A stretch of DNA of 64,000 nucleotides. Source: an uncultured Candidatus Saccharibacteria bacterium. Its GTDB lineage: Bacteria > Patescibacteriota > Saccharimonadia > Saccharimonadales > Saccharimonadaceae. The position numbers were made by a program, and so were the translations under genes. The stretch spans positions 124,001 to 188,000 of the forward strand of contig CATXOC010000002.1 of the NCBI GenBank assembly GCA_958399925.1, read 5' to 3'. Position 1 is the stretch's first letter. Every line of letters starts with the position of its first letter. Shown here in pieces: positions 1 through 8,621 of this stretch. A model generated the notes under the pieces. It was given only the letters and a program-made list of their open reading frames with translations, was not told the DNA's origin and did not search any database.

Positions 1-295
1 TATTGGCATACCGCAATCTGTTGCTGAACATCTATTCAGTAAATTCTATCGCAGTCACCGCTCTAGTGGATCGACTAGCGGATCGGGGTTAGGCCTTTAT
101 ATATCACGCGCTATTGTCGAAAGTCATGGTGGTCAAATCAGTTTTCAATCAACTGAAGGAAAAGGCAGCACCTTTGCGTTTACCCTACCAATTTACAGCT
201 ATGTGCGTTCGCAGCTAGAAAGCAATCAGAACTCAAATGCTGGTCTAGTATCTCAAAATAATGTGATTAGCAATCACGGAAGGATGGTGGAATGA
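1..295 (+). CDS. Sensor histidine kinase, C-terminal end only
   Basis: Open at the window edge; the reading frame enters at base 2. The visible ~97 residues are the end of a HATPase_c domain: a G2-type ATP-lid motif GSGLGL, then a segment (HGGQ...EGKGSTF) typical of the last strands of histidine kinases. It should autophosphorylate and pass phosphate to a receiver. Its TGA stop overlaps the ATG of the next gene (ATGA, bases 292-295), so the two are translationally coupled and probably form a cognate pair. The sensor part lies outside the window. Confidence 0.9.
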   Translation, partial: IGIPQSVAEHLFSKFYRSHRSSGSTSGSGLGLYISRAIVESHGGQISFQSTEGKGSTFAFTLPIYSYVRSQLESNQNSNAGLVSQNNVISNHGRMVE

Positions 296-687
296 ATGTA
301 GTGCAAAGTGAAGCAAATAAGCGGATACTGATTATCGATGACGATACTCTAACTAGCGACATGTATATGTATGCTCTTAGTCATGCAGGATATACAGTGG
401 ATATTGTCACAAGTGGACGCGAAGGTCAGATAGAGTTAAATAGTGGCAAACACGATTTAGTGCTACTAGATTTGATGTTACCTGACCTCAATGGATGTAA
501 AATCTTAGCTAAATGGCGACAAGTGCGTCCGCTCCACACTCGCCCTAGCATAATTGTACTAACCAACTGCGACCAAGACGAGTCTAGTCGAAAACTCCTA
601 GAAAATGCAGCCGATGCTTATATGGTAAAAGCTAGCACGACGCCACGAAAGTTATTAAAACTTATTGCATCGATTCTAGATAAATGA
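292..687 (+). CDS. Receiver-only response regulator (CheY-like)
   Basis: 131 residues forming a single receiver domain with no output domain. The acidic pocket D16/D17/D18, phospho-acceptor D60, switch T91 and conserved K113 are all present, so it should be phosphorylatable. The start is fixed by the 4-base ATGA overlap with the upstream kinase, with GGA/GG-rich sequence just before it. With no DNA-binding domain it likely signals by protein contact. The tRNA-Glu gene starts 16 bases after its stop. Confidence 0.93.
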   Translation: MNVVQSEANKRILIIDDDTLTSDMYMYALSHAGYTVDIVTSGREGQIELNSGKHDLVLLDLMLPDLNGCKILAKWRQVRPLHTRPSIIVLTNCDQDESSRKLLENAADAYMVKASTTPRKLLKLIASILDK

Positions 688-693
688 TAATAT
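665..693 (+). promoter_or_regulatory. Predicted promoter of tRNA-Glu
   Basis: TTGCAT (665-670), a 17-base spacer, then TAATAT (688-693). The expected start site, near base 700, lies just before the tRNA. The -35 box overlaps the end of the regulator coding region. Confidence 0.55.
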
Positions 694-703
694 ATTAACA
701 CGT

Positions 704-778
704 GGCCTCATCGTCTAGCGGCTAGGACACTGGGTTCTCATCCCAACAACTGGGGTTCGATTCCCCATGAGGTCACCA
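704..778 (+). tRNA. tRNA-Glu (anticodon CUC)
   Basis: A complete cloverleaf can be drawn. The acceptor stem GGCCTCA (704-710) pairs with TGAGGTC (768-774), followed by discriminator A and an encoded CCA (776-778). The anticodon loop TTCTCAT gives CUC, which reads GAG. The T-loop is TTCGATT with a 5-bp stem TGGGG/CCCCA. The outermost anticodon-stem pair is a C-A mismatch. The D-arm begins TCGTCTAGCGG as in bacterial tRNA-Glu. Confidence 0.95.
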
Positions 779-800
779 TAAAAATTATTGAGAATTAGCG

Positions 801-2030
801 GTGGGAAGTTTATTTAGTTTTTTACATACGAAGAATCCCCGAGGGGATTCTTCTTCATCATCAGAAACTACGATGGCCGAAAAGTCTAAATTGGTCATTA
901 ATAACACCTCTGATGGTATAGCGATTATTGATAGTAAAGGCATTATACAGTTGTTTAATCCTGCTGGTGAAGCTATGCTTGGGTGGAAGGCGGATAATGC
1001 TGTGTCTTTAGACTTTCGCTCGGTATTTAAGCTCGTCAACAATGCCGGCCATGATATAGCGGATAGCGAGAATCCTATCCTAAGGACGCTACAGACTAAC
1101 CAGCCACAGGCTAGCCGTTCACTATTTTTGGAAACCGCCTCACACCAGAGGATGGCCGCTTCAATTAAGGTGTCCCCTATCATCGCAGACAATGGCAGTT
1201 CTGATGGTATTGTACTAGTCTTCCGTGACATCACCAAAGAAACAGCCGAGCAGCATGCGCAGACGGATTTTATTTCAACTGCAAGTCATGAAATGCGTAC
1301 GCCAGTCGCGATTATTGAGGGATACCTAGGTATGATATTGAATCCTGAGACTGCTACTATTGACGCACGTGCGCGTAGCTACGCCGAAAAGGCGCATAAC
1401 TCAGTCAAACGCTTAGGTAGCCTGTTCCAAGACTTGCTGGACGTAACCAAAGCCGATGATCACCGCATGGAGAATGTCCCGGTTTTGATCGATGCGGTTG
1501 CAGCAGCCAAACAGTTGGTAAGTGATTTTCAAACTAAGGCCAAGGAAAAGGGTCTGTATCTCGTTTACTATGATCCGACTGGACAATCAGCGGAAAATAC
1601 CCAGGTTGTAGTAACGCCGCCGTCGGTTATATATGTCGACTACGATCAGCTAGAAGAAGTCCTAAGCAACATTATTGACAATGCAATCAAGTACACAAAA
1701 ACAGGAGGCATAAAAGTTAGCGTCGCTAATATCGACAAACGAGTTCATATAGAGGTAGCTGATACAGGAATCGGCATTCCTGTCGAAGACATCCCTCACC
1801 TATTTCAGAAGTTCTATCGCATTGACAATAGCCAGACGCGCGAAATCGGTGGTACCGGTTTAGGTTTGTATTTAATAAAGAAATTAACCGAAAACATGGG
1901 CGGTACTGTTGGTGTTAGTAGCGACTATGGTAAAGGATCTCGTTTCTGGGTTGAATTTGTTGCGCTTAATCACGAAGAGATGGTTCGTTGCGCTCAAGAA
2001 ATGAAGCGCCGTCGGGCTAATACACATTAG
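801..2030 (+). CDS. Soluble PAS-domain sensor histidine kinase
   Basis: 409 residues without a membrane segment. A Ser-rich N-terminus (~1-25) is followed by a PAS-like domain (~27-148), a HisKA dimerisation helix with the H-box SHEMRTP (phospho-acceptor H163), and a HATPase_c domain with N-box N290/N294, G1 DTGIGIP (D321) and G2 GTGLGL (351-356). The absence of TM helices means it senses a cytoplasmic signal. The start is uncertain: GTG at 801 keeps the Ser-rich tail but has a poor ribosome site; ATG at 873 is an alternative. The downstream receiver gene may be its partner. Confidence 0.9.
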   Translation: MGSLFSFLHTKNPRGDSSSSSETTMAEKSKLVINNTSDGIAIIDSKGIIQLFNPAGEAMLGWKADNAVSLDFRSVFKLVNNAGHDIADSENPILRTLQTNQPQASRSLFLETASHQRMAASIKVSPIIADNGSSDGIVLVFRDITKETAEQHAQTDFISTASHEMRTPVAIIEGYLGMILNPETATIDARARSYAEKAHNSVKRLGSLFQDLLDVTKADDHRMENVPVLIDAVAAAKQLVSDFQTKAKEKGLYLVYYDPTGQSAENTQVVVTPPSVIYVDYDQLEEVLSNIIDNAIKYTKTGGIKVSVANIDKRVHIEVADTGIGIPVEDIPHLFQKFYRIDNSQTREIGGTGLGLYLIKKLTENMGGTVGVSSDYGKGSRFWVEFVALNHEEMVRCAQEMKRRRANTH

Positions 2031-2039
2031 CCTGTATTA

Positions 2040-2068
2040 TTGCACCAGCTAAGCATATACGCTATAAT
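2040..2068 (+). promoter_or_regulatory. Promoter of the receiver/tail gene
   Basis: TTGCAC (2040-2045), a 17-base spacer, then a perfect TATAAT (2063-2068). It lies just after the kinase stop, so the downstream gene can be transcribed independently with a leader of about 25 bases. Confidence 0.7.
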
Positions 2069-2100
2069 TTATTTAGGAGAATAAGTATAAAGGGGCTATT

Positions 2101-3282
2101 GTGACAAAAATATTATTAGTAGAAGACGATAAAAGTCTACGCGAAATATACGGTGTACGTTTGATTGCTGAAGGATATAGTGTGGTCTCAGCCGAAGACG
2201 GCGAAAAGGCACTGGCAGTAGCAATTGGCGAAAGGCCAGATTTGATCATTTCTGATGTAATGATGCCAAAGATTAGCGGCTTCGAAATGCTAGATTTACT
2301 AAGAGGTAACGAGTCAACTAAGAACGTTCGAGTTATCATGTTGACTGCCCTTAGCAGCGAGCAACAGCGTGAACGCGGTGAACGCCTAGGTGCAGATCGC
2401 TACCTAGTAAAGTCTCAGGTTGGCATTGAAGATATTGTACGTACTGTACATGAAGTGCTAAATGATCAACAAGGTATTCGCACGCTGTCGCAGATCGAAG
2501 AATCTGCACGTGCTGCAACTGCAGCGCAGAAAAACGCCACTAGCGCCAATCAGGTACATAATCAAGCAGACTATACGGCACCGCAAACTGCTAATACAGT
2601 ACCGAATTCTGCGGTTATCGTTAGTCAAGGGGGCTACCCCATGCCAGCAGCTGGTCAATCAGCCTATAACCCACTTGCTGCTACCGCACCTGCCAGTGCA
2701 GCAGGCCAGCCCGCTCCTAAAATGCCTGCACAACCAATGCATATACCGACTTATTCTAGTATGCCTTCAGCTCAAATGGCGAGCTATAACGCAGCTATGC
2801 AGGCCGCTGTTGCTGCGGCCGAAAAGCTAAACGCCTTCTCTAACCCTAATGCTGTAAATATCAATAATCAGCCCCAGATTGCCACTGACGGAGCTAATAC
2901 TAATCGCGCAGCGCAGTCACCTACCAACATTGAAGCGCAATCTATCTCATCAGGGTCTAGTAATTTTCAGCTGCCACAGATTCCAACACCACCGATTGGT
3001 CAGCCTACAGCTACTACCAAGCAGGCGAACACACCAGCGTTGGTTCAGAACTCACCTAGCCCCAACCCGGCTTCGCCATTTATGCAATCACCTACTGCTA
3101 ACAATGCAAATACCGATAATCGAGCTATTTCGAACTATCAGCCCAATGTACCGCTTGGTGAGCGTGTGATACAACCGCCAGTCAATAATAGCGAACTCAG
3201 CAGTCCTAAGATTGATATTAATAGCTTACTCAACGACGCTAGTACACCGTCAAACAATACTCCACTATTTCCTGCAGGATAG
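2101..3282 (+). CDS. Response regulator receiver with long Q/A/P/N-rich tail
   Basis: GTG start with a weak GGGGC purine stretch upstream. Residues 1-122 are a receiver domain with D9/D10, phospho-acceptor D52, T82 and K104. The remaining ~270 residues are low complexity, rich in Gln, Ala, Pro, Asn, Ser and Thr, with no recognisable DNA-binding or enzymatic domain. Such tails are usually disordered. The output could be scaffolding, localisation or assembly of a surface machine, but that is inference. It ends at a good intrinsic terminator. Confidence 0.88.
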   Translation: MTKILLVEDDKSLREIYGVRLIAEGYSVVSAEDGEKALAVAIGERPDLIISDVMMPKISGFEMLDLLRGNESTKNVRVIMLTALSSEQQRERGERLGADRYLVKSQVGIEDIVRTVHEVLNDQQGIRTLSQIEESARAATAAQKNATSANQVHNQADYTAPQTANTVPNSAVIVSQGGYPMPAAGQSAYNPLAATAPASAAGQPAPKMPAQPMHIPTYSSMPSAQMASYNAAMQAAVAAAEKLNAFSNPNAVNINNQPQIATDGANTNRAAQSPTNIEAQSISSGSSNFQLPQIPTPPIGQPTATTKQANTPALVQNSPSPNPASPFMQSPTANNANTDNRAISNYQPNVPLGERVIQPPVNNSELSSPKIDINSLLNDASTPSNNTPLFPAG

Positions 3283-3318
3283 AACAGATTTTAATATGAC
3301 ATGGCATAATTAGTCTAA

Positions 3319-3352
3319 AACTACCTCTCATAGCGAGAGGTAGTTTTTTATT
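3319..3352 (+). terminator. Intrinsic terminator after the receiver/tail gene
   Basis: AACTACCTCTC pairs with GAGAGGTAGTT across a 5-base loop and is followed directly by a T-run. Bases 3353-3463 beyond it are very A+T rich and hold no convincing gene. Confidence 0.9.
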
Positions 3353-3463
3353 TAACTTTTTTACCAGCAAATATACTAATAATCAATAAACCCCTAAATA
3401 CAAATTTAGTAAAATAACTAATATTAATAACAACCTAAAACAGTCTAAGCAATCCTAAAATAC

Positions 3464-3489
3464 TTAAAAACCACCCGCGCAGGGTGGTT
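3464..3489 (-). terminator. Intrinsic terminator of the ribosomal-protein operon
   Basis: AACCACCC (3469-3476) pairs with GGGTGGTT (3482-3489). On the minus strand the stem is followed by a U-run (A-run 3466-3470 on plus). It lies ~95 bases beyond the L15 stop. A second hairpin (3541-3572, 10-bp stem ATAAGCTACT, 12-base loop) sits just after L15 and may be an RNA-end stabiliser. Confidence 0.8.
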
Positions 3490-3582
3490 CAGAGCGGTCA
3501 GTAATGCTCTTATTGTTGTATCTAAAGCGCTACATACAATATAAGCTACTGCCCATTCAGGAAGTAGCTTATATTAGCTATT

Positions 3583-4050
3583 CTACTCTTCTGTCTTTGT
3601 AGAGGCTGGCAAAGGCACGGCGGTCTTTTCAAATGAGCCACCGTTCTTCTTTAGCGCTTCGCGTACCGAAGCGCTCATTGCAGAAACCTTAACGGTTGCC
3701 TTGCTGGTAATGTCACCGCGAGCAATCACCTTGACGGCGTTGAACGGAGTATTAATTAAACCAGCCTCGAACAATACATTGTTATCAATGGTTGCTGCCT
3801 TGATGTCATTTAGCTGATCAGCATAAACTACTTGAGCTGGAACGCGCTTGCTCTTGAAGCCCTTCTGCTTTGGTAATTGACGCATCTTACTGCGAGCACC
3901 AGTCATAATTTGAATGACTTTAGATTTGCCAGTACGAGCCTTTTGACCCTTGGTACCACGACCAGCAGTCTTGCCGTAGCCACTACTGATACCACGACCA
4001 ACTCGCTTACGATCAGGAGTAGCAGTAGCTTGTAGTTCATTGTACTTCAT
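3583..4050 (-). CDS. rplO: 50S ribosomal protein L15
   Basis: 155 residues with the Gly/Arg/Lys-rich N-terminal extension typical of L15 (RKRVGRGISSGYGKTAGRG) that threads into 23S rRNA. It is the last gene of the cluster. The usual downstream secY is absent here. It follows S5 directly: L30, normally between S5 and L15, is missing, as in all known CPR bacteria. The start codon shares its A with the S5 stop (TAATG). Confidence 0.97.
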   Translation of the reverse strand: MKYNELQATATPDRKRVGRGISSGYGKTAGRGTKGQKARTGKSKVIQIMTGARSKMRQLPKQKGFKSKRVPAQVVYADQLNDIKAATIDNNVLFEAGLINTPFNAVKVIARGDITSKATVKVSAMSASVREALKKNGGSFEKTAVPLPASTKTEE

Positions 4051-4721
4051 TACTTATCCTCCTTCTTTACAGCCTTAGCTGGCTTGGCGTTGACCCATTC
4101 AGCACGTGGCTTTAGTGAATCTAGCGCCTTAATGGTAGTATAAGCTACATTTACTTTGTTTGTTGAGCCAATTGATTTACTAATCAGGTTCTTAACGCTA
4201 GTTACACCAACAATGGTACGAACTACACCACCAGCGATAATACCTGTACCAGGTGCAGCTGGCTTCAGTAGAACACGGCTAGCGCCAAACTTTAACTCAA
4301 CTTCGTGTGGAATAGTACCGTTCTCGATTGGCACGGTAATCATAGACTTCTTGGCAATGTTTGTTGCCTTTTCGATAGCCTGTTGAACATCACGACCCTT
4401 CGAGACACCAATACCTACACGATTCTTGCGATCACCGACTACTACTAGAGCCTTGAAGCGCAAGCGACGACCACCCTTAACAGTACGAGACACACGATCA
4501 ATCGAGACAGTCTGCTCGTCAAACATCTTTTCCTCAGCACTGCGATCGTTACGACGACCACGGCCACGACCACGACGATCATTGCGACCACGGCGTGCGC
4601 CACGAGCATTCATGTTGTCGCTCGAGAAGTTGTTGTTCGAACCGAACTTGCGACGTGGAGCTTCGCCGTTCTTAGCAGCGGCTGGAGCATCATTTGTCAT
4701 TGCTTTATTCTCCTCACTCAT
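4050..4721 (-). CDS. rpsE: 30S ribosomal protein S5
   Basis: 223 residues, longer than the usual ~165 because of a ~65-residue N-terminal extension very rich in Arg, Asn and Gly (repeated RGR/RRGRN patches), probably RNA-binding and disordered. The core holds the double-stranded-RNA-binding-like domain and the C-terminal domain with PGTGIIAGG. S5 sits at the mRNA entry and accuracy centre. It is coupled to its neighbours by shared-base TAATG junctions. Confidence 0.97.
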   Translation of the reverse strand: MSEENKAMTNDAPAAAKNGEAPRRKFGSNNNFSSDNMNARGARRGRNDRRGRGRGRRNDRSAEEKMFDEQTVSIDRVSRTVKGGRRLRFKALVVVGDRKNRVGIGVSKGRDVQQAIEKATNIAKKSMITVPIENGTIPHEVELKFGASRVLLKPAAPGTGIIAGGVVRTIVGVTSVKNLISKSIGSTNKVNVAYTTIKALDSLKPRAEWVNAKPAKAVKKEDK

Positions 4722-5062
4722 TAGAACTTCAACCCTTTCTCGCGCGCAGCGTTAGCTAGTGCGTGTAGACGACCAGCATAGGCACGACCGTTACGATCAA
4801 ATACGACCGCTTCAATCTTGGCTTTCTTTGCTGCATCGGCGATTTCAGCACCAATTTTAGCAGCCTTCTCACTTAGAGAACCTTTATAGTCGCCCTTGAC
4901 GGTGCTGGCGCTCGCCAAAGTCTTGCCAGCTTGATCATCAATTAATTGAGCTGAAACGTTCTTGTTTGAAATAAACACACTTAGGCGTGGACGCTCAGCA
5001 GTACCACTAACCTTGGCACGTACGCGATTCTTACGTAACGTCAAATTGCTTAGACTAGCCAT
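4721..5062 (-). CDS. rplR: 50S ribosomal protein L18
   Basis: 113 residues with the L18 pattern RPRLSVFISNK near the N-terminus and a C-terminal FDRNGRAYAGRLHALANAAREKGL. It binds 5S rRNA with L5. Junctions with L6 and S5 are TAATG overlaps, indicating translational coupling. Confidence 0.97.
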   Translation of the reverse strand: MASLSNLTLRKNRVRAKVSGTAERPRLSVFISNKNVSAQLIDDQAGKTLASASTVKGDYKGSLSEKAAKIGAEIADAAKKAKIEAVVFDRNGRAYAGRLHALANAAREKGLKF

Positions 5063-5598
5063 TACTTACCTGCCTTTCCTGCCTTGCGGATGATTACCTC
5101 ATCGGCATACTTAATACCCTTACCCTTGTAAGGCTCAGGCTTCTTCAGTGCGCGAATTTCAGCAGCAGTCTGACCGACCTTCTGTTTGTCAATTCCACTT
5201 ACTGTGATTTCCATTTTATTGACACCCAAGGTAATGCCTTCTGGTGCATGATAATTAACTGGGTGTGAAAAACCAAGTGCCATCTCAATGTCCTGTGGAC
5301 CCTTACTTGATAGGCGGAAACCAACACCGTTGATTTGTAGCTTCTTCTCAAAGCCCTTTGTTACACCTTCAACCATGTTATTCAATAGTGCGCGCATTAA
5401 GCCATGTTGGCTCTTAGCAATCTTTTCGTCACTATGGCGAGTAACAATGATCTCGTTATCTTCAACCTTTACGTCAACTTCCGGCAGGGTAAACTGCTTT
5501 AGTTCACCCTTAGGACCCTTGACGGTAATGAAATCAGGATCAACCGTGATTGTCACACCAGTTGGTATAGCAATTGGTAGTTTTCCGATTCGACTCAT
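5062..5598 (-). CDS. rplF: 50S ribosomal protein L6
   Basis: 178 residues, the normal family length, starting MSRIGKLPIAIP and ending with the conserved KPEPYKGKGIKY motif. Two similar L6 folds are expected. It binds near the sarcin-ricin loop. A 33-base gap with a purine-rich ribosome site separates it from S8 upstream. Confidence 0.97.
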   Translation of the reverse strand: MSRIGKLPIAIPTGVTITVDPDFITVKGPKGELKQFTLPEVDVKVEDNEIIVTRHSDEKIAKSQHGLMRALLNNMVEGVTKGFEKKLQINGVGFRLSSKGPQDIEMALGFSHPVNYHAPEGITLGVNKMEITVSGIDKQKVGQTAAEIRALKKPEPYKGKGIKYADEVIIRKAGKAGK

Positions 5599-5631
5599 AT
5601 CCTTCCTTTCCTAATTTATTATCTAGTATTA

Positions 5632-6033
5632 CTAGTATACCTTACAGATTAGCTCACCGCCAAGTTTATTTTTGATGGCTTCGCTACCTGACATGACACC
5701 CTTGGATGTTGAAACAACCATCATACCACGGCCAGATGCAACACGCGGAATCTCGTTATACTTTGCATAAACGCGACGTCCAGGCTTTGAAACGCGGTCA
5801 ATCTCGGTAATATTTGCGTTCTCGCCATCATTGTTGATCAAAACAACTAGAGTATCGCGAGGGCTACCTTTTTCGATTTTGACATCTGCTAGGTAACCGT
5901 TCTGCTTTAGTACGTCAGCAACTACCTTCTTCATCTTGCTAGTTGGAACACGTACTTCATTCTTGCCGACGCTAATTGCGTTACGGATGCGGGTTAGCAA
6001 ATCGGCGATTGGATCTGAACTTTGTAGACTCAT
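5632..6033 (-). CDS. rpsH: 30S ribosomal protein S8
   Basis: 133 residues starting MSLQSSDPIADLLTRIRNA with the C-terminal signature GRGMMVVSTSKGVM. In E. coli S8 represses the spc operon. Here spc- and S10-type genes form one unit, so any S8 control would act on a merged operon (inference). Confidence 0.97.
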   Translation of the reverse strand: MSLQSSDPIADLLTRIRNAISVGKNEVRVPTSKMKKVVADVLKQNGYLADVKIEKGSPRDTLVVLINNDGENANITEIDRVSKPGRRVYAKYNEIPRVASGRGMMVVSTSKGVMSGSEAIKNKLGGELICKVY

Positions 6034-6051
6034 ATTTCTATATCCTTTCCT

Positions 6052-6321
6052 TTACCAACTTGCCTTTGTTACGCCAGGGATCTCACCCTTAGAAGCATGC
6101 TCTCGGAAGCTGATACGACTTAGACCGAACTTGCGCATATATGCATGTGGTCGACCAGTTTCGCTGCAGCGGTTCTTCTGGCGGGTCGGGCTACTGTTGC
6201 GCGGAAGCTTCTGTAGGCCCTCGTTATCACCAGCTGCCTTTAATGCTTCACGCTTAGCTGCATATTTTGCAATCATTTTGGCGCGCTTAGCATCACGAGC
6301 TAGAGCTGATTTCTTAGCCAT
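6052..6321 (-). CDS. rpsN: 30S ribosomal protein S14 (long, zinc-free type)
   Basis: 89 residues. It lacks the paired Cys motifs of zinc-binding S14 and carries the signature RCSETGRPHAYMRKFGLSR. The C-terminal GVTKASW is typical of the family. It begins by TAATG overlap with the L5 stop and lies 18 bases before S8. Confidence 0.97.
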   Translation of the reverse strand: MAKKSALARDAKRAKMIAKYAAKREALKAAGDNEGLQKLPRNSSPTRQKNRCSETGRPHAYMRKFGLSRISFREHASKGEIPGVTKASW

Positions 6322-6896
6322 TATTTAACCTCCTTTTCAAATGGAAAACCGAACTTTGCTAGTAGGGCCTTAGATTTAGCTGGATCGCTATTAGCAATCG
6401 TAAATGTAATCTGTAGACCATGCAGGGTTGAGGTTTCTTCGAATGTTAGTTCCGGGAAAATGGATTGCTCGCGGATACCTAAGCTGTAATTGCCCTGGTT
6501 ATCAAACGCCTTTGCGCTCACACCGTGGAAGTCGCGGATACGAGGCATGGCAACATTGATTAGGCGATCCATGAATTCCCACATACGATCACCGCGTAGG
6601 GTTACCTGATAGCCAATTGGCTGACCCATGCCCTTGCGGATTTTAAATGTCGCGATTGACTTCTTAGCCAAACGGCCAACTGGTTTCTGACCAGTAATTT
6701 TAGTCAATGTATTGACAACCACTTCGTGGAAATGCTTGTCGTGCTGAGTGCGACCAGTACCACTGCTAACTACAATCTTGACTAGCTTTGGTACGTTGTT
6801 AACATTATCGATGCCAAGCTCTTTCTCTAGCTCTGGTACAAACTTCTCAGTGTACTGAGTCTTTAGGCGAGGCATGTAAGTCTTACTATCAGCCAT
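6321..6896 (-). CDS. rplE: 50S ribosomal protein L5
   Basis: 191 residues, slightly longer than the typical ~180 through an N-terminal extension. Recognisable L5 segments are KLVKIVVSSGTGRT, ITGQKPV and the GIREQSIFPE loop. It binds 5S rRNA and contacts the P-site tRNA. TAATG junctions on both sides. Confidence 0.97.
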   Translation of the reverse strand: MADSKTYMPRLKTQYTEKFVPELEKELGIDNVNNVPKLVKIVVSSGTGRTQHDKHFHEVVVNTLTKITGQKPVGRLAKKSIATFKIRKGMGQPIGYQVTLRGDRMWEFMDRLINVAMPRIRDFHGVSAKAFDNQGNYSLGIREQSIFPELTFEETSTLHGLQITFTIANSDPAKSKALLAKFGFPFEKEVK

Positions 6897-7195
6897 TACT
6901 TAACCTCCTTGTTATTTAGCTTAGCAACACGAACTTTCTTGTCGTCCTTAGTTAGATAAGCAACTTTGGTTGTTTTGTCCTTATCAACAACTAGGGCAAC
7001 GTTAGAAATGTTGACTGGTAATTGAATATCGCGCTTGCCACCTTGATTGAACTGGGTTGCACGATAGTGGCGCTCGATTTCACGAACACCCTTTAGGTAT
7101 ACCTTGTCACCGTCTACGCGAGTAACTTCGGTAATTTCGCCCTTACGAGCACCGGCTGTAATTTTGACGGTATCGCCCTTAACAATTCTTTTCAT
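6896..7195 (-). CDS. rplX: 50S ribosomal protein L24
   Basis: 99 residues with an N-terminal KOW motif (KGDTVKITAGARKGEITEV) and the family segment NISNVALV. It initiates 50S assembly. It shares TAATG junctions with L14 upstream and L5 downstream. Confidence 0.96.
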   Translation of the reverse strand: MKRIVKGDTVKITAGARKGEITEVTRVDGDKVYLKGVREIERHYRATQFNQGGKRDIQLPVNISNVALVVDKDKTTKVAYLTKDDKKVRVAKLNNKEVK

Positions 7196-7563
7196 TATAG
7201 TACCTCCGGTGCTAGGGACACGATCTTGGTGTAACCGGCATCGCGTAGTTCGCGTGGAATAGGACCGAACACACGTGTAGCCTTAGGTGTCTTGTCTGGG
7301 TTAATTAACACAACTGCGTTGTCATCGAACTTGATGGTAGAACCATCTTTGCGACGAATCTGCTCGCGAGTGCGAACGACAACACATCGAACTACCGACT
7401 TACGCTTCGTGTTGCCGTGTGGATCAGCTACCTTTACGCTAGCAGTGATCACATCACCGACACGAGCATAGCGGCGCCGGGTGGCACCTAGGACACGAAT
7501 ACACTGGACCTCTTTGGCACCACTGTTGTCGGCAACCTTCAGACGGGTTTCCTGTTGAATCAT
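7195..7563 (-). CDS. rplN: 50S ribosomal protein L14
   Basis: 122 residues, the exact usual length. It starts MIQQETRLKVADNSGAKE and contains the conserved RVFGPIPRELR segment. It forms part of the subunit interface with L19. Coupled to S17 and L24 through shared-base stop/start junctions. Confidence 0.98.
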   Translation of the reverse strand: MIQQETRLKVADNSGAKEVQCIRVLGATRRRYARVGDVITASVKVADPHGNTKRKSVVRCVVVRTREQIRRKDGSTIKFDDNAVVLINPDKTPKATRVFGPIPRELRDAGYTKIVSLAPEVL

Positions 7564-7904
7564 TATTCGTTCTCCTTATTATCCTCAGTTTCGGCCTTGA
7601 CGCCCTCTGCGGCTTCGTCAAGTTCCTCCTCAACTTCACTCTTCTTTAGCTCAAGCTTTTCGCGGCCGTGTTCGGTAATTTCTTTAAGGTTCCAAACAAC
7701 AGTCTTTGAAAATGGCTTGTGCTCTTCGATGACAACCTTGTCACCGACTTTAGCTTCGTTGGCCTCGTCATGCGCATGGAACTTACGGCTAGTAGTAAAT
7801 TTCTTACCATATAGCGGATGAGTTTCGCGAATGGTACGAGTTACAACGATGGTCTTGTCACCAGCCTTGCTAGTTACAACACCGGCAATGATGCGCTTAC
7901 TCAT
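7563..7904 (-). CDS. rpsQ: 30S ribosomal protein S17
   Basis: 113 residues. The first ~80 are the S17 OB-fold (AGVVTSKAGDKTIVV, HPLYGKKF, DEANEAKVGDKVVIEE). The rest is an acidic Glu-rich C-terminal tail absent from most S17 proteins. The start overlaps the L29 stop by 4 bases (ATGA). Confidence 0.96.
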   Translation of the reverse strand: MSKRIIAGVVTSKAGDKTIVVTRTIRETHPLYGKKFTTSRKFHAHDEANEAKVGDKVVIEEHKPFSKTVVWNLKEITEHGREKLELKKSEVEEELDEAAEGVKAETEDNKENE

Positions 7905-8197
7905 TTCGCCTCCTTTTCGTTCTGCTTCTCGGTCATTACGGCATGAATACGAGCAATCTTAGTCTTCATATTCTTGATGACATGAGTTGCAGGTAGTTCA
8001 TTTGACTTTAGCATCTTCTGAGCTTTCTTTAGATCGGCCTTTGCATCGATTAACGCACTGTTTAGATCAGCAACAGTCATCGCACGCAGATCCTTCAATA
8101 GTTCAGCAGTAGCTTTGACAGCCTTCTTAGCGTCATGCTTGACCTCAGCCTTTTTAACGGCTTTAGTTACCTTTGTAGCAGTCTTCTTATCGGCCAT
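7901..8197 (-). CDS. rpmC: 50S ribosomal protein L29 with Lys/Ala-rich N-terminus
   Basis: 98 residues against the usual ~65, owing to a Lys/Ala-rich N-terminal extension of ~35 residues before the L29 helical hairpin (LRAMTVADLNSALIDAK ... KMKTKIARIHAVM type). ATG at 8197 is preferred over the ATG three codons upstream because GGGAGG lies 9 bases before it and would abut the other. L29 sits at the exit tunnel. Confidence 0.93.
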   Translation of the reverse strand: MADKKTATKVTKAVKKAEVKHDAKKAVKATAELLKDLRAMTVADLNSALIDAKADLKKAQKMLKSNELPATHVIKNMKTKIARIHAVMTEKQNEKEAK

Positions 8198-8198
8198 A

Positions 8199-8618
8199 TT
8201 ATGCATCCTCCCGCTTCACAAACTTAGTCTTAACTGGTAGCTTATATGACGCTAAGCGGAATGCTTCACGTGCAGTAGCTTCAGTAACACCATTCATCTC
8301 GAATAGCATAGTACCCTTTTTGACTTTGGCAACGTAGTACTCTGGAGCACCTTTACCGCCGCCCATCTTTAGACCCAATGCTTTCTTGGTTACAGGAATA
8401 TGCGGGAAGATACGAATCCAGATTTTACCGCCACGTTTGGTTTGACCGGTAATGGCACGACGAGCAGCCTCGATCTGACGGCTATTGATACGCTCGTTTT
8501 CTAGTGACTGTAGGCCATAATCACCAAAGGCAATGTAATTACCGCGAGTAGCTTCACCGCCATTGCGACCCTTGAAAGCCTTACGATACTTTGTCTTCTT
8601 TGGTAGTAGTAACGGCAT
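8199..8618 (-). CDS. rplP: 50S ribosomal protein L16
   Basis: 139 residues, normal length. It starts MPLLLPKKTKYRKAFKGRN and contains the conserved RIFPHIPVTKKALGLKMGGGKG stretch; the latter carries the Arg region often hydroxylated in other bacteria. It helps position tRNA in the A site. It lies 3 bases after S3. Confidence 0.98.
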   Translation of the reverse strand: MPLLLPKKTKYRKAFKGRNGGEATRGNYIAFGDYGLQSLENERINSRQIEAARRAITGQTKRGGKIWIRIFPHIPVTKKALGLKMGGGKGAPEYYVAKVKKGTMLFEMNGVTEATAREAFRLASYKLPVKTKFVKREDA

Positions 8619-8621
8619 AAG

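Noticed and set aside
2462..3169. Alternative-frame ORFs inside the receiver tail
   Set aside because: The low-complexity coding region opens other frames. These have no starts with ribosome sites, and composition mirrors the real frame.
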